In this document: in pieces, positions 6,170 to 14,897 of the stretch
Position numbering within the stretch: the first letter of the stretch is position 1
How the letters are laid out: each line of letters starts with the position of its first letter
Origin: Candidatus Omnitrophota bacterium
GTDB taxonomy: Bacteria > Omnitrophota > Gorgyraeia > JABMRN01
DNA: 19,659 nucleotides
Assembly: GCA_028702395.1 (NCBI GenBank)
Contig: JAQVOV010000005.1
Location: 18,467-38,125 of the forward strand
Direction: 5' to 3'
The notes under the pieces: model-generated
The model's database searches: none
Seen by the model: the letters and a program-made list of their open reading frames with translations, nothing else
Told to the model about the DNA's origin: nothing
Translations under genes and position numbers: made by a program

Positions 6170-6452
6170 ATTTTATCGCTGTAATATCCTTTTTTACAAT
6201 TATAAAAAGGTCTAAAAGACCTTTTTGCTCTCTTTTTCTCCAAATTTCTCTTAAAACACGTTTTATGCGATTTCTTTTAATGGCTTGTTTTATATGCTTT
6301 TTAGGCACACTTATGCCTAGTTTAGCATACTCTCTGGATGTCTCTTTTGATAATACGTATAAAATAAAGTGAGGGCTAAAATATTTTTTGCCCTCTTGAA
6401 GCATTTCTTTATACTGCGCTGTTTTTTTTATATAGAGATCCCTAGCTGCCAT
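6117..6452 (-). CDS. rnpA: Ribonuclease P protein component
   Basis: Protein subunit of RNase P, which helps the catalytic RNA (not in this window) trim tRNA 5' leaders. The 111-residue basic protein has the family's RNR region A-I-K-R-N-R-I-K-R-V-L-R-E at about 57-69, preceded by the beta-strand S-V-P-K-K-H-I-K-Q. Its ATG shares the final A of the rpmH stop codon (TAATG), so the two are translationally coupled, and its 3' end overlaps yidD by 53 bp. Confidence 0.95.
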   Translation of the reverse strand: MAARDLYIKKTAQYKEMLQEGKKYFSPHFILYVLSKETSREYAKLGISVPKKHIKQAIKRNRIKRVLREIWRKREQKGLLDLFIIVKKDITAIKYDTISKEVNNKCDKILS

Positions 6453-6589
6453 TAAACACTTAGAACTTTACGCCCTTTTTTACGGCGATTTCGTAATGTC
6501 TCTTGTCCAGAGCCATCGCTCATTCGTCGCAAAAACCCGTGCTTTCTTTTTCTTTTTAGATTTGATTTGTTTGTTAAATTCTTCTTCAT
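6452..6589 (-). CDS. rpmH: 50S ribosomal protein L34
   Basis: A 45-residue, highly basic protein. The translated sequence contains S-N-L-K-R-K-R-K-H-G-F-L-R-R-M, then a short variable stretch, then R-R-K-K-G-R-K-V-L-S-V, which is the L34 pattern. It starts at the ATG at 6589; the stop TAA overlaps the rnpA ATG by one base. There is no visible Shine-Dalgarno; a promoter lies immediately upstream, so the mRNA may be nearly leaderless. Position next to rnpA and divergent from dnaA is the classical origin arrangement. Confidence 0.96.
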   Translation of the reverse strand: MKKNLTNKSNLKRKRKHGFLRRMSDGSGQETLRNRRKKGRKVLSV

Positions 6590-6599
6590 AGTGGGAAAG

Positions 6600-6627
6600 A
6601 TTTTATCATAAGCTTCCCTTATGTCAA
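6600..6627 (-). promoter_or_regulatory. Putative promoter of rpmH-rnpA-yidD-yidC operon
   Basis: Minus-strand TTGACA (6627-6622) and TAAAAT (6605-6600) are 16 bp apart. The predicted start, near 6593, would be only about 4 nt before the rpmH ATG, so either the message is practically leaderless or another promoter is used. This lowers my confidence. Confidence 0.5.
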
Positions 6628-6770
6628 GGATTAATTTTTATTTTTATAATATATAGCTTCCTTGATGTGCCTCACAGCAGGGAATAGTCCATAGGGGTAA
6701 TCCTTTTTTATCTGTTTTTTTTCCTTGTCCAGGCATTCTATGGTTTATCATTACATAAAAGAAAAAAAAC

Positions 6771-6798
6771 TTGCTATTAAAAACTATTCTGCTATAAT
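6771..6798 (+). promoter_or_regulatory. dnaA promoter
   Basis: TTGCTA (6771-6776) and TATAAT (6793-6798) are 16 bp apart. Transcription would start near 6805. The two perfect DnaA boxes downstream lie in the leader, consistent with DnaA autoregulation. Confidence 0.7.
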
Positions 6799-6826
6799 AC
6801 TGCTTATTCTTTTTGCGAGATCGTCT

Positions 6827-6866
6827 TGTGGATAAAATGTTAATAACTTATACTAATTGTGGATAA
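6827..6866. promoter_or_regulatory. DnaA boxes in the dnaA leader
   Basis: Perfect boxes TGTGGATAA (reverse of TTATCCACA) lie at 6827-6835 and 6858-6866, with a weaker TGTTAATAA at 6838-6846 between them. The second perfect box touches the dnaA start region: its GTG is in frame with dnaA. The rest of the 278-bp rpmH-dnaA spacer is AT-rich and has no further perfect box. Confidence 0.75.
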
Positions 6867-6867
6867 A

Positions 6868-8274
6868 ATGTCAGAAATTACAGATATTTCAATACAAATA
6901 TGGGAAAAAACCTTAGCTGGCTTAAAAAAACAAGTTAGTGACCAAACCTATAATGCATGGTTTGTGCCTATTACTCCCATTAAGCTACATCAAAACGAAT
7001 TATTATTAGGCCTTCCTAATCATTTTTTTAAAGATTGGGTAACAGAACGCTATTTACCTCTTATGGAAGCTATTTTAGGGGAAATAACCGGAGAAAAAAT
7101 AAAGATCTCTTTTGAGATAACAGAACAGCATATTCCTCTTGAATCTAAGGAATCTAGTATAAACTTGAACATGCCCCCTTCTGTTGAATCCTCTTCCTCT
7201 GATAATCCTAGTTTTATAAAAAAACTTTTTTCTCCTAAAAAAATAGAGACTAAATCCATTGGTCTCAACCCGAAATATTCTTTTTCTTCTTTTGTTATTG
7301 GCGCTAGCAATAGATTTACTCATGCGGCTTGCCTTGCTGTAAGTGAATCACCTGCTAAAACATATAATCCTTTATTTATATATGGGGGTGTAGGTTTAGG
7401 CAAAACCCATTTAATGCATTCTATAGGGAATTATATCTCTACAAACAATCCTAAGCTATCAATAATATATCTTTCCAGTGAACAATTCACCAATCAATTG
7501 ATCTCTGCCATACAAACAAGAACTATGGATACTTTCAGAAAAAAATATAGAAATGTTGATATTCTTTTAATAGATGACATACATTTTATAGCGGGAAAAG
7601 AAGCAACTCAGGAAGAATTTTTTCATACATTCAATACTTTATATAATGACCATAAACAGATCGTTATGACTAGCGATAGGTCCCCAAAAGAGATCCCTGC
7701 ATTAGAAGAGAGGCTTGTCTCTCGTTTTGAATGGGGATTGGTAGGTGATGTCGGTACGCCTGATTTTGAAACGCGTATGGCCATTTTGAAAAAAAAGATA
7801 GAAAATGAACATATAGAAGTACCGGATGATGTTCTTTACTTTATAGCAGATACTATTAAAACAAATATAAGGGAGCTTGAAGGAGGCTTGATAAGGGTAA
7901 TAGCTTACTCGAAATTGTTGAACCAGGAAATTTCATCCTCTCTTGCAAAAGAAGTATTGAAAGGCATGATCAGAGAAAATAAGAAAAAGATAAATGTTTC
8001 TTTTATACAAGAAACAGTTGCTGAATTTTTTTCTATAAATGTTCGGGATATCAAAGGTAAAAAAAGAACAAAGCAGATCGTTTTTCCTAGACAAATAGCA
8101 ATGTATTTAAGCAGAGATCTAACTTCTTTATCTTTACCTGAAATAGGCGCTTATTTTGGCGGTAAAGATCATACAACAGTGATACATGCTTATAATAAGA
8201 TAGATAGAGAAATCAAAATGAATACAAATACTCAGCAAGTTATTGAAGAAATACGGTCAATCCTTAATCAATAA
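6868..8274 (+). CDS. dnaA: Chromosomal replication initiator protein DnaA
   Basis: DnaA binds origin boxes as an ATP-bound oligomer, opens the duplex and recruits the helicase machinery. The 468-residue protein shows all four domains: an N-terminal interaction domain (about 1-85), a short linker, the AAA+ domain with Walker A G-G-V-G-L-G-K-T at 173-180 and Walker B L-L-I-D-D at 233-237, the sensor region R-L-V-S-R-F-E-W-G-L, and the box-binding domain with the signature D-H-T-T-V-I-H-A at 434-441. I chose the ATG at 6868. An in-frame GTG at 6859 would add three residues, but that GTG is part of a perfect DnaA box. No Shine-Dalgarno is clear for either. It diverges from rpmH and is followed by dnaN after 182 bp. 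Confidence 0.96.
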   Translation: MSEITDISIQIWEKTLAGLKKQVSDQTYNAWFVPITPIKLHQNELLLGLPNHFFKDWVTERYLPLMEAILGEITGEKIKISFEITEQHIPLESKESSINLNMPPSVESSSSDNPSFIKKLFSPKKIETKSIGLNPKYSFSSFVIGASNRFTHAACLAVSESPAKTYNPLFIYGGVGLGKTHLMHSIGNYISTNNPKLSIIYLSSEQFTNQLISAIQTRTMDTFRKKYRNVDILLIDDIHFIAGKEATQEEFFHTFNTLYNDHKQIVMTSDRSPKEIPALEERLVSRFEWGLVGDVGTPDFETRMAILKKKIENEHIEVPDDVLYFIADTIKTNIRELEGGLIRVIAYSKLLNQEISSSLAKEVLKGMIRENKKKINVSFIQETVAEFFSINVRDIKGKKRTKQIVFPRQIAMYLSRDLTSLSLPEIGAYFGGKDHTTVIHAYNKIDREIKMNTNTQQVIEEIRSILNQ

Positions 8275-8456
8275 CTGCCTGTGAATATGTGTATGACTTA
8301 TTAACATTTTTCTTTCTACATAACATTGAAAATAAAGAGGATAGAAAGTTGTTAAGATAACTAACAAAGCTACTGATATTACTATAAGTTTAACTTTATA
8401 GTTATTATTAATAAAGCTGTTAATACTGTGAATGTTTTTATAAAAGGAGGATCTTA
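8275..8456. other. dnaA-dnaN spacer, candidate oriC or part of it
   Basis: An AT-rich 182-bp gap between initiator and clamp genes, a common place for oriC. It contains box-like 9-mers TGTGAATAT (8280-8288), TTATTAACA (8298-8306), TGTTAATAC (8418-8426) and TGTGAATGT (8427-8435), but no perfect TTATCCACA. A near-palindrome, ACTATAA with TTATAGT, spans 8381-8402. The AT-rich middle (about 8300-8420) could unwind. The right end carries the strong Shine-Dalgarno of dnaN. Confidence 0.5.
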
Positions 8457-9566
8457 ATGAAAATACAAATAAAAAAAGAAGATATGGTAAAAGGTCTACA
8501 AACCGTACAAAACGCTATTTCACAAAAAAATACTTTACCAATATTATCCAATCTTCTTTTAGAAACAGAACAGGAAAATATAAAATTAACAGCAACGGAT
8601 CTGGATATAGGTATCATATCAACAATTCCTTGTAAAATAGAGGAGCAAGGGGCAATAACTATACCGGCTAAAAAATTATACGATATTGTAAAAGAACTAC
8701 CAGGGAGTGAATATATAGATATATCCTTAAAAAAGAACAATGTGTTATATTTAGATTGCGGAACCTCGCATTTTAAAATAATATGTTTGCCTAAAGATGA
8801 ATTTCCTGAAATACCAAAAATAAAAGAAAAAGACCAGATCGTGATATCCAAGGTAAACTTAAAAAGGCTATTATCTCTTACTATCTTTGCTGTCAGTAAA
8901 GATGAATCAAGATATATCCTAAACGGGGTTCTTTGTATTATAAATCAAGATACAATAGAAGTTGTTGCTACAGACGGAAGAAGATTGGCAGTTAGTTCCT
9001 GTAAGCTTTTAGAGAATAAAGATATAGATAAACAAGTCATAATACCTGTGAAGACATTACAAGAGGTATATAGAATAATTTCTGATAGCGAAAACGAAAA
9101 TGATGATATAATAATATTGTTCGGAGAAACTCAAGTTTTTTTCAAGATCAATAAAACAACGGTAATAACAAGATTGATAGAAGGAGATTTTCCTAATTAT
9201 AAAAATGTTATTCCAAAGGAGAGCGGGAAAAAACTTTCTATCCCAAGAGAGGCTTTATTAAGTGCCACAAAACGGGCTGCATTATTCACAAATCAGGATT
9301 CACTGGCTGTGAAATTCGATATAAATAAGAGTAAAGTAATAGTATCAAAAAATGCACCTTACATAGGGGAAGTAAAAGAAGAAGTATCCGCAGAATATAA
9401 TGCCGAGCAAGTATCTATAGGATTTAATCCAGTATATATAATGGATGTATTAAAGGTGTTGGACGAAAAAAATATTGTTTTTGAAGTTAATGAAGAAGAT
9501 AAACCCGTTGTCGTAAGAATCGGAAAAGAATATATATATGTAGTTTTACCTATGCAAATCATTTGA
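8457..9566 (+). CDS. dnaN: DNA polymerase III sliding clamp (beta subunit)
   Basis: The beta clamp is a ring-shaped homodimer that tethers DNA polymerase III and other partners to DNA. The 369-residue length fits three clamp domains. The protein opens M-K-I-Q-I-K-K-E-D-M, has T-L-P-I-L-S-N-L-L-L-E near residues 24-34, V-V-A-T-D-G-R-R-L-A in the middle and ends Y-V-V-L-P-M-Q-I-I, all typical. The ATG at 8457 follows A-A-A-G-G-A-G-G by 6 nt. It is followed almost without gap by the DUF721 gene. Confidence 0.96.
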   Translation: MKIQIKKEDMVKGLQTVQNAISQKNTLPILSNLLLETEQENIKLTATDLDIGIISTIPCKIEEQGAITIPAKKLYDIVKELPGSEYIDISLKKNNVLYLDCGTSHFKIICLPKDEFPEIPKIKEKDQIVISKVNLKRLLSLTIFAVSKDESRYILNGVLCIINQDTIEVVATDGRRLAVSSCKLLENKDIDKQVIIPVKTLQEVYRIISDSENENDDIIILFGETQVFFKINKTTVITRLIEGDFPNYKNVIPKESGKKLSIPREALLSATKRAALFTNQDSLAVKFDINKSKVIVSKNAPYIGEVKEEVSAEYNAEQVSIGFNPVYIMDVLKVLDEKNIVFEVNEEDKPVVVRIGKEYIYVVLPMQII

Positions 9567-9571
9567 TCGCT

Positions 9572-9850
9572 ATGGAAAATATAAAGAACACTATACAAAA
9601 GATCGTTGGAAAGCTTGAGGAAAATAAGCAGGCAAAAACAATAATAGAAATATGGAACAGTATTATAGACGAACACACGTTAAATAAAACCGAATTAGAA
9701 AATATAAAAAACGGAGAATTAATAGTTAAAGTCAAAGATTCATCCACGCTATATCTTTTAAGCATTAAAAAGCATAAGATCATAGAGCAAATAAATGAAC
9801 AAACAAAAGAAGAAAAAATAAAAAATATAAGGTTTAAAATAAAACCATAG
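9572..9850 (+). CDS. DUF721 (DciA-like) protein
   Basis: A 92-residue protein that fits the DUF721 pattern: I-I-E-I-W-N-S-I-I-D-E-H-T near residues 23-35, then N-G-E-L-I-V-K-V-K-D-S-S-T-L-Y-L-L at about 47-63, and the closing K-N-I-R-F-K-I. DUF721 includes DciA, the replicative-helicase loader or operator of bacteria that lack DnaC/DnaI; many members have an extra C-terminal tail, absent here. I chose the ATG at 9572; a TTG overlapping the dnaN stop at 9563 is in frame but less likely. No Shine-Dalgarno is clear, so coupling to dnaN is probable. It stands between dnaN and gyrB, where recF is often found or adjoins. Family assignment is good; the DciA role is inferred. Confidence 0.8.
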   Translation: MENIKNTIQKIVGKLEENKQAKTIIEIWNSIIDEHTLNKTELENIKNGELIVKVKDSSTLYLLSIKKHKIIEQINEQTKEEKIKNIRFKIKP

Positions 9851-9867
9851 ACGAGAAAGGGCTAATC

Positions 9868-12306
9868 ATGAACAGCGATAATAAAAAATATGATGCAGAT
9901 AAAATAACGGTTTTAGAAGGATTACAAGCCGTAAGGAAAAGACCGGCCATGTATATAGGAGATACTTCTATACAGGGAATGCATCATCTTGTTTATGAGG
10001 TTGTTGATAATTCTATAGACGAAGCAATGGCAGGTTACTGCGACAAGATAGACGTGTGCATCCATGAAGATAATAGTATATCAGTAATTGATAACGGCAG
10101 AGGTATACCTGTAGATATTCATAAAACACAAAAAAAACCAGCAGTTGAAGTTGTTCTTACCGTTCTGCACGCAGGAGGCAAATTCGATCACGATAGTTAT
10201 AAAGTTTCAGGCGGATTACACGGAGTAGGAGTAAGCGTTGTAAACGCACTTAGCGAATGGCTTGAAGTAGAAGTAAAGCGCGACGGGAATATACATTTTC
10301 AACAGTACAAAGAAGGAAAACCGCAAAATAAATTAAGCGTAATAGGGAAAAGTAAAAAAGCAGGCACAAAAGTATCTTTTAAGCCAGACAGTAAAATTTT
10401 TGAGTGTGAAATAAAATTCAATTTTGATATACTGGCTAAAAGATTAAGAGAACTAGCCTTTCTAAATAAAGGGGTCACTATTGTTTTAAAAGATGAAAGA
10501 ACAGGCAAAGAAAAAGAAGAAATATTTTTTTATAAGGGGGGCATTGTTTCTTTTGTCGAGTATCTCAATAGAAATAAAATAGCGTTACATAAAAAGGTCA
10601 TTTATTTTTTTAAGGAAAAAGACAGAATCATTGCAGAAATCGGAATGCAGTATAACGATACATATCAGGAAACAATTTTCACTTATGCCAATAATATCAA
10701 TACTCCCGAGGGAGGAACACACTTGACAGGATTTAAATCCGCTCTTACAAGAAGTCTTAATCAGTATTGCAAAGGAAAGAATCTTCTCAAAGATGGGGTT
10801 ATCTTATCAGGAGATGATGTAAGAGAAGGCTTAGTGGCAGTAATTAGTGTAAAAATACCCAATCCTCAATTTGAAGGACAAACAAAATCCAAATTAGGAA
10901 ATTCCGAGGTTGAAGGAATAGTAGAAGGGATCACAAACGAAGCGCTAGGGGCATTTTTAGAAGAAACTCCTTCTGTCGGACGGCTCATTGCTGAAAAAGC
11001 GATCATTGCAGCAAGAGCCAGACAAGCTGCGAAAAAAGCCAGAGAGCTTACCCGTCGAAAAAGTTCTTTGGAATCAGGGTCTTTGCCTGGGAAACTAGCA
11101 GACTGCTCAGAAAGAGATGCATCAATGACAGAAGTTTATTTGGTCGAAGGAGACAGTGCAGGCGGTTCTGCAAAACAAGGACGAGACCGAAGATTTCAGG
11201 CTATTTTACCTTTAAAAGGAAAAATTCTTAATGTTGAAAAAGCCAGGTTAGAAAAGATCCTTAGTAATGAGGAAATAAGAACGATGATCACAGCTATAGG
11301 AACGGGAATAGGGGATGAGTTCAATATTGAAAAGTTAAGATATGGAAAGATCATACTTATGTGTGATGCTGACGTAGATGGTTCTCACATAAGAACGTTA
11401 ATGCTTACATTTTTTTATAGGCATATGACGCAGCTTGTAGAAAAAGGGCATATTTTTATTGCTCAGCCTCCTCTTTTTCGAATAAAACGCGGTAAAAAAG
11501 AACAATACATAGAAACAGAATCAAGCCTTAATGAACTGCTTATAGATCTTGCGATAGAGGGGATAGATATTACGGAAATAAAGACCAAACAAAAACTTAC
11601 CGAGAAAAAAATAAAAACACTTTTGACAGCTTTGATGGGTCTTGAGAGGTATGCAAATACTATTGAAAAAAGAGGGGTGAGTTTTGATGATTATATGATG
11701 ATGAGAAATAAACAAACAAACAAAATGCCTCTTTTTAAAGTGAGTATAGACGGAGAGGATTCTTTTCTTTATAACGAAGAAGAGTTGGCGGCTATAGTTA
11801 AAAAAGCAGAAAGCAAAAAAGGAAAGACGCTGGAGATAGATGATGAAATTTCTCAAGATAATATCGGGGATTCCATTAATCTTACAGAGTTTTATGAAGC
11901 AAGGGAAATAGAAAAGATCCTGGTTAGCATAAGCGAACTGAACATTGATTCAGGTGATTTTGGGTTTTCAAAAAACGATGATGGAAAAAATAAAAAACCT
12001 TTATATGTGGTAAAAGCAGAGCAGGAAATAGTAGATATACTGAATCTAAAACAATTGCTGGAATATGTCAGGAAAGTAGCCAAAAAAGGCCTTACTATAC
12101 AAAGGTATAAAGGTTTAGGAGAAATGAATCCTGCACAATTATGGGAGACAACCATGGATCCTGAGACAAGGATCATGCAGCAGGTAACAGTTGAAGATGC
12201 TATAGCGGCAGATGAAATGTTCACTGTTTTAATGGGAGATCAAGTCGCGCCCCGAAGAAGTTTTATTGAAAAGCATGCGCACGAAGTTAAAAATTTAGAT
12301 ATATAA
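9868..12306 (+). CDS. gyrB: DNA gyrase subunit B
   Basis: ATPase and DNA-cleavage subunit of gyrase, which introduces negative supercoils. At 812 residues it is the long form. The GHKL ATPase has E-V-V-D-N-S-I-D-E-A with Glu44 and Asn48, D-N-G-R-G-I-P and G-L-H-G-V-G-V-S. The TOPRIM domain has E-G-D-S-A-G-G-S-A and the metal-binding D-A-D-V-D-G-S-H. The C-terminus has Q-R-Y-K-G-L-G-E-M-N. Between D-A-D-V-D-G-S-H and Q-R-Y-K-G-L-G is a long, charged insertion (about residues 555-735), as in E. coli-type GyrB and unlike the ~640-residue Gram-positive form. The ATG at 9868 follows G-A-G-A-A-A-G-G-G. It starts 17 nt after the DUF721 gene. Confidence 0.97.
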   Translation: MNSDNKKYDADKITVLEGLQAVRKRPAMYIGDTSIQGMHHLVYEVVDNSIDEAMAGYCDKIDVCIHEDNSISVIDNGRGIPVDIHKTQKKPAVEVVLTVLHAGGKFDHDSYKVSGGLHGVGVSVVNALSEWLEVEVKRDGNIHFQQYKEGKPQNKLSVIGKSKKAGTKVSFKPDSKIFECEIKFNFDILAKRLRELAFLNKGVTIVLKDERTGKEKEEIFFYKGGIVSFVEYLNRNKIALHKKVIYFFKEKDRIIAEIGMQYNDTYQETIFTYANNINTPEGGTHLTGFKSALTRSLNQYCKGKNLLKDGVILSGDDVREGLVAVISVKIPNPQFEGQTKSKLGNSEVEGIVEGITNEALGAFLEETPSVGRLIAEKAIIAARARQAAKKARELTRRKSSLESGSLPGKLADCSERDASMTEVYLVEGDSAGGSAKQGRDRRFQAILPLKGKILNVEKARLEKILSNEEIRTMITAIGTGIGDEFNIEKLRYGKIILMCDADVDGSHIRTLMLTFFYRHMTQLVEKGHIFIAQPPLFRIKRGKKEQYIETESSLNELLIDLAIEGIDITEIKTKQKLTEKKIKTLLTALMGLERYANTIEKRGVSFDDYMMMRNKQTNKMPLFKVSIDGEDSFLYNEEELAAIVKKAESKKGKTLEIDDEISQDNIGDSINLTEFYEAREIEKILVSISELNIDSGDFGFSKNDDGKNKKPLYVVKAEQEIVDILNLKQLLEYVRKVAKKGLTIQRYKGLGEMNPAQLWETTMDPETRIMQQVTVEDAIAADEMFTVLMGDQVAPRRSFIEKHAHEVKNLDI

Positions 12307-12310
12307 AAAC

Positions 12311-12378
12311 GTTATGCGCCTGCCTGCCGGCAGGCAGGTTATGTGTTATGCGCCTGCCTTGCCGGCAGGCAGGTTATG
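12311..12378. repeat. Two tandem GC-rich palindromic repeats between gyrB and gyrA
   Basis: Each unit is GTTATGCG followed by a palindrome and GTTATG. The first palindrome, CCTGCCTGCCGGCAGGCAGG, is perfect at 12319-12338; the second, at 12353-12373, has one extra T in its left arm. The units start at 12311 and 12345. They lie a few bases past the gyrB stop and would form stable hairpins. No T-run follows, so termination is uncertain. Confidence 0.85.
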
Positions 12379-12452
12379 CGTATCGGGTAAAAAAAGTTTA
12401 AGAATACGGATAATGTAACACACATAAAGAAAAGGTATAAAGGAGAGAGACA

Positions 12453-14894
12453 ATGTATACGAGAAATGAAAAAATAGTTCCAATAAATCTCGAAGATGAA
12501 ATGAAGGATTCGTATATTAATTATGCTATGAGCGTAATAGTAGGACGGGCATTGCCGGATGTTAGGGACGGGCTTAAACCGGTCCATAGAAGGGTGTTAT
12601 ATGCCATGAGCGAGCTTCATCTAGAACATAATAAAACTTACAAAAAATGCGCAAGAATAGTTGGAGAAGTCCTTGGAAAATATCACCCTCATGGAGATAC
12701 AGCAGTTTACGATTCATTAGTGCGTATGGCACAGGATTTTTCGTTGAGATATCCGCTTGTTGATGGACAAGGAAACTTTGGAAGCGTTGATGGAGATAGA
12801 GCGGCAGCAATGAGATATACAGAAGCTAAAATGCAAAAGATATCCTCTCAAATGCTTTTGGACATAGACAAAGAAACTGTGAATTTTGTCCCAAACTTTG
12901 ACGAATCTTTGCTGGAACCAACGGTTCTACCTTCAGCTATTCCGAATTTATTGATCAACGGGTCCAGTGGAATTGCAGTTGGGATGGCAACAAACATTCC
13001 TCCGCATAATTTAAATGAGATCGTTGATGCTGCATGTTTTCTTATAGATCAGCCTGAATGCGCAATAAAGGATCTGATCAAGTTTGTTAAAGGCCCTGAT
13101 TTCCCTACAGGAGGGATCATTTGCGGGCAACAGGGGATAAAAGATGCATATACAACAGGCAGAGGAAAGATCCTTGTACATGCAAAAGCCAATATAGAAC
13201 AGCAAAAGAACGGAAAGGAAAGAATTGTTATTACAGAAATACCATACCAGGTAAATAAAACAAATCTTATCCAGGCAATTGTCAATCTTGTAACAGAAAA
13301 AAAGGCAGAAGGGATTTCTGATATTAGAGATGAATCTGATAAAGAAGGAATGCGATTGGTCATAGAGATAAAAAAAGGACAGAATGCAGAGGTTGTTCTT
13401 AATCAATTATACAAAAAAACACAAATGCAGGAAACATTCGGCATTATTATGCTTGCTTTAGACAATAACAGACCGAAGATCCTGAACCTAAAAGAAATGT
13501 TATCTTGTTTTTTAGAACACCGAAAAGAAATTGTTATAAGACGGACACAGTTTGATCTTAGTAAAGCCGAGGCAAGGGCGCATATTCTAGAAGGATTAAA
13601 AATAGCGATAAAATTTTTAGATGAAGTTATCAAGGTCATCAGAAAAGCAGAAACGCCCATTGTTGCAAAGGAAGAGCTTATTTTGAACTTTAAATTAAGC
13701 GCACTTCAGGCTCAGGCGATATTAGAAATGCAGCTTCAGAAAATAACGAACCTAGAAAGAGGAAAGATCGATGACGAATATAAAGATTTGATCAAAAAGA
13801 TAGCATATTTCAGAGAGATCTTAGGAAGCGAAACAAAAATGCTTGCTATCATAAAAGCAGAGTTAATAGATATAAAAGAAAAGTATGGGGATGCTAGAAG
13901 AACAGCTATTGTAGGAGAGCATAAAGATCTTGAAATTGAAGATCTAATAGCAGAAGAAGATATGGTCATTACTATAAGTCATGCAGGATATATCAAACGA
14001 TTACCTATGAGTTTATATAAACAGCAGAAAAGAGGAGGAAAGGGCATTTCCGGCAGCGGATCTAAAGAAGAAGATTTCAGCGAACACTTGTTCATCGCAT
14101 CTACTCATGACTATATATTGTTTTTTACGGACCTTGGAAAAGTATATTGGTTAAAAGTGCATGAAATACCACAAACAGGAAGACTTGCAAAAGGAAGAGC
14201 TATAATAAATCTTTTATCATTGGAAAACGAAGAACAAATAACATCTTTTATCCCTGTCAGAGATTTTAAAGAAGGGCAAAACCTTTTAATGGCCACAAAA
14301 AACGGTATTGTGAAGAAGACAGCGCTTACTGCTTTTAGTAATCCGCGCAAAGGAGGGATAATAGCAATAACCCTTGATAAGGATGATAAATTGGTCAGCA
14401 CTGTTCAGACAGACGGCAGCAATGAAGTGCTGATCGCCACTAAAGAAGGAATGGCCATAAGGTTTAATGAAAAGAACATCAGAGAAATGGGTCGTTCAGC
14501 AAAAGGCGTTATAGGAATAAGACTTTCTAAAAAGGATCAAATTATTGATATGGTAAAAGTCTCAGATAAAGGGGCCTTGCTTGTTGTTACTGCAAAAGGA
14601 TATGGGAAAAGATCGGATTTTGATGAATACAGACTGCAGTCAAGAGGCGGCAAGGGAATTATCAATATAAAGATTACAGAGAAGAACGGAAAAGTTGTGG
14701 GAATGAAGACTGTGGAAGATAAGCATGATATAATGGTGATCTCAAGCCAAGGAATGATAGTGCGTACACCTGTAAACGGAATAAGGATCATAGGAAGGTC
14801 TACTCAAGGAGTTAAGATAATTAATCTAAAAACAGAAGACAGGGTTTCTTCTATTGCAACAATAATAGCTGAAGAAGAAGGCGAAGAAGAATAA
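12453..14894 (+). CDS. gyrA: DNA gyrase subunit A
   Basis: Breakage-reunion and DNA-wrapping subunit of gyrase. At 813 residues it has the winged-helix core with P-V-H-R-R-V-L-Y-A-M at 43-52, the catalytic tyrosine Tyr122 in A-A-A-M-R-Y-T-E, and the quinolone-binding segment H-P-H-G-D-T-A-V-Y-D with Thr83 and Asp87 (E. coli numbering coincides; E. coli has Ser83). The C-terminal pinwheel carries the GyrA box Q-K-R-G-G-K-G at 525-531, which distinguishes gyrase from topoisomerase IV. It ends in an acidic tail. The ATG at 12453 follows A-G-G-A-G-A-G. A 146-bp gap with palindromic repeats separates it from gyrB; I saw no convincing separate promoter. Confidence 0.97.
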   Translation: MYTRNEKIVPINLEDEMKDSYINYAMSVIVGRALPDVRDGLKPVHRRVLYAMSELHLEHNKTYKKCARIVGEVLGKYHPHGDTAVYDSLVRMAQDFSLRYPLVDGQGNFGSVDGDRAAAMRYTEAKMQKISSQMLLDIDKETVNFVPNFDESLLEPTVLPSAIPNLLINGSSGIAVGMATNIPPHNLNEIVDAACFLIDQPECAIKDLIKFVKGPDFPTGGIICGQQGIKDAYTTGRGKILVHAKANIEQQKNGKERIVITEIPYQVNKTNLIQAIVNLVTEKKAEGISDIRDESDKEGMRLVIEIKKGQNAEVVLNQLYKKTQMQETFGIIMLALDNNRPKILNLKEMLSCFLEHRKEIVIRRTQFDLSKAEARAHILEGLKIAIKFLDEVIKVIRKAETPIVAKEELILNFKLSALQAQAILEMQLQKITNLERGKIDDEYKDLIKKIAYFREILGSETKMLAIIKAELIDIKEKYGDARRTAIVGEHKDLEIEDLIAEEDMVITISHAGYIKRLPMSLYKQQKRGGKGISGSGSKEEDFSEHLFIASTHDYILFFTDLGKVYWLKVHEIPQTGRLAKGRAIINLLSLENEEQITSFIPVRDFKEGQNLLMATKNGIVKKTALTAFSNPRKGGIIAITLDKDDKLVSTVQTDGSNEVLIATKEGMAIRFNEKNIREMGRSAKGVIGIRLSKKDQIIDMVKVSDKGALLVVTAKGYGKRSDFDEYRLQSRGGKGIINIKITEKNGKVVGMKTVEDKHDIMVISSQGMIVRTPVNGIRIIGRSTQGVKIINLKTEDRVSSIATIIAEEEGEEE

Positions 14895-14897
14895 ACG

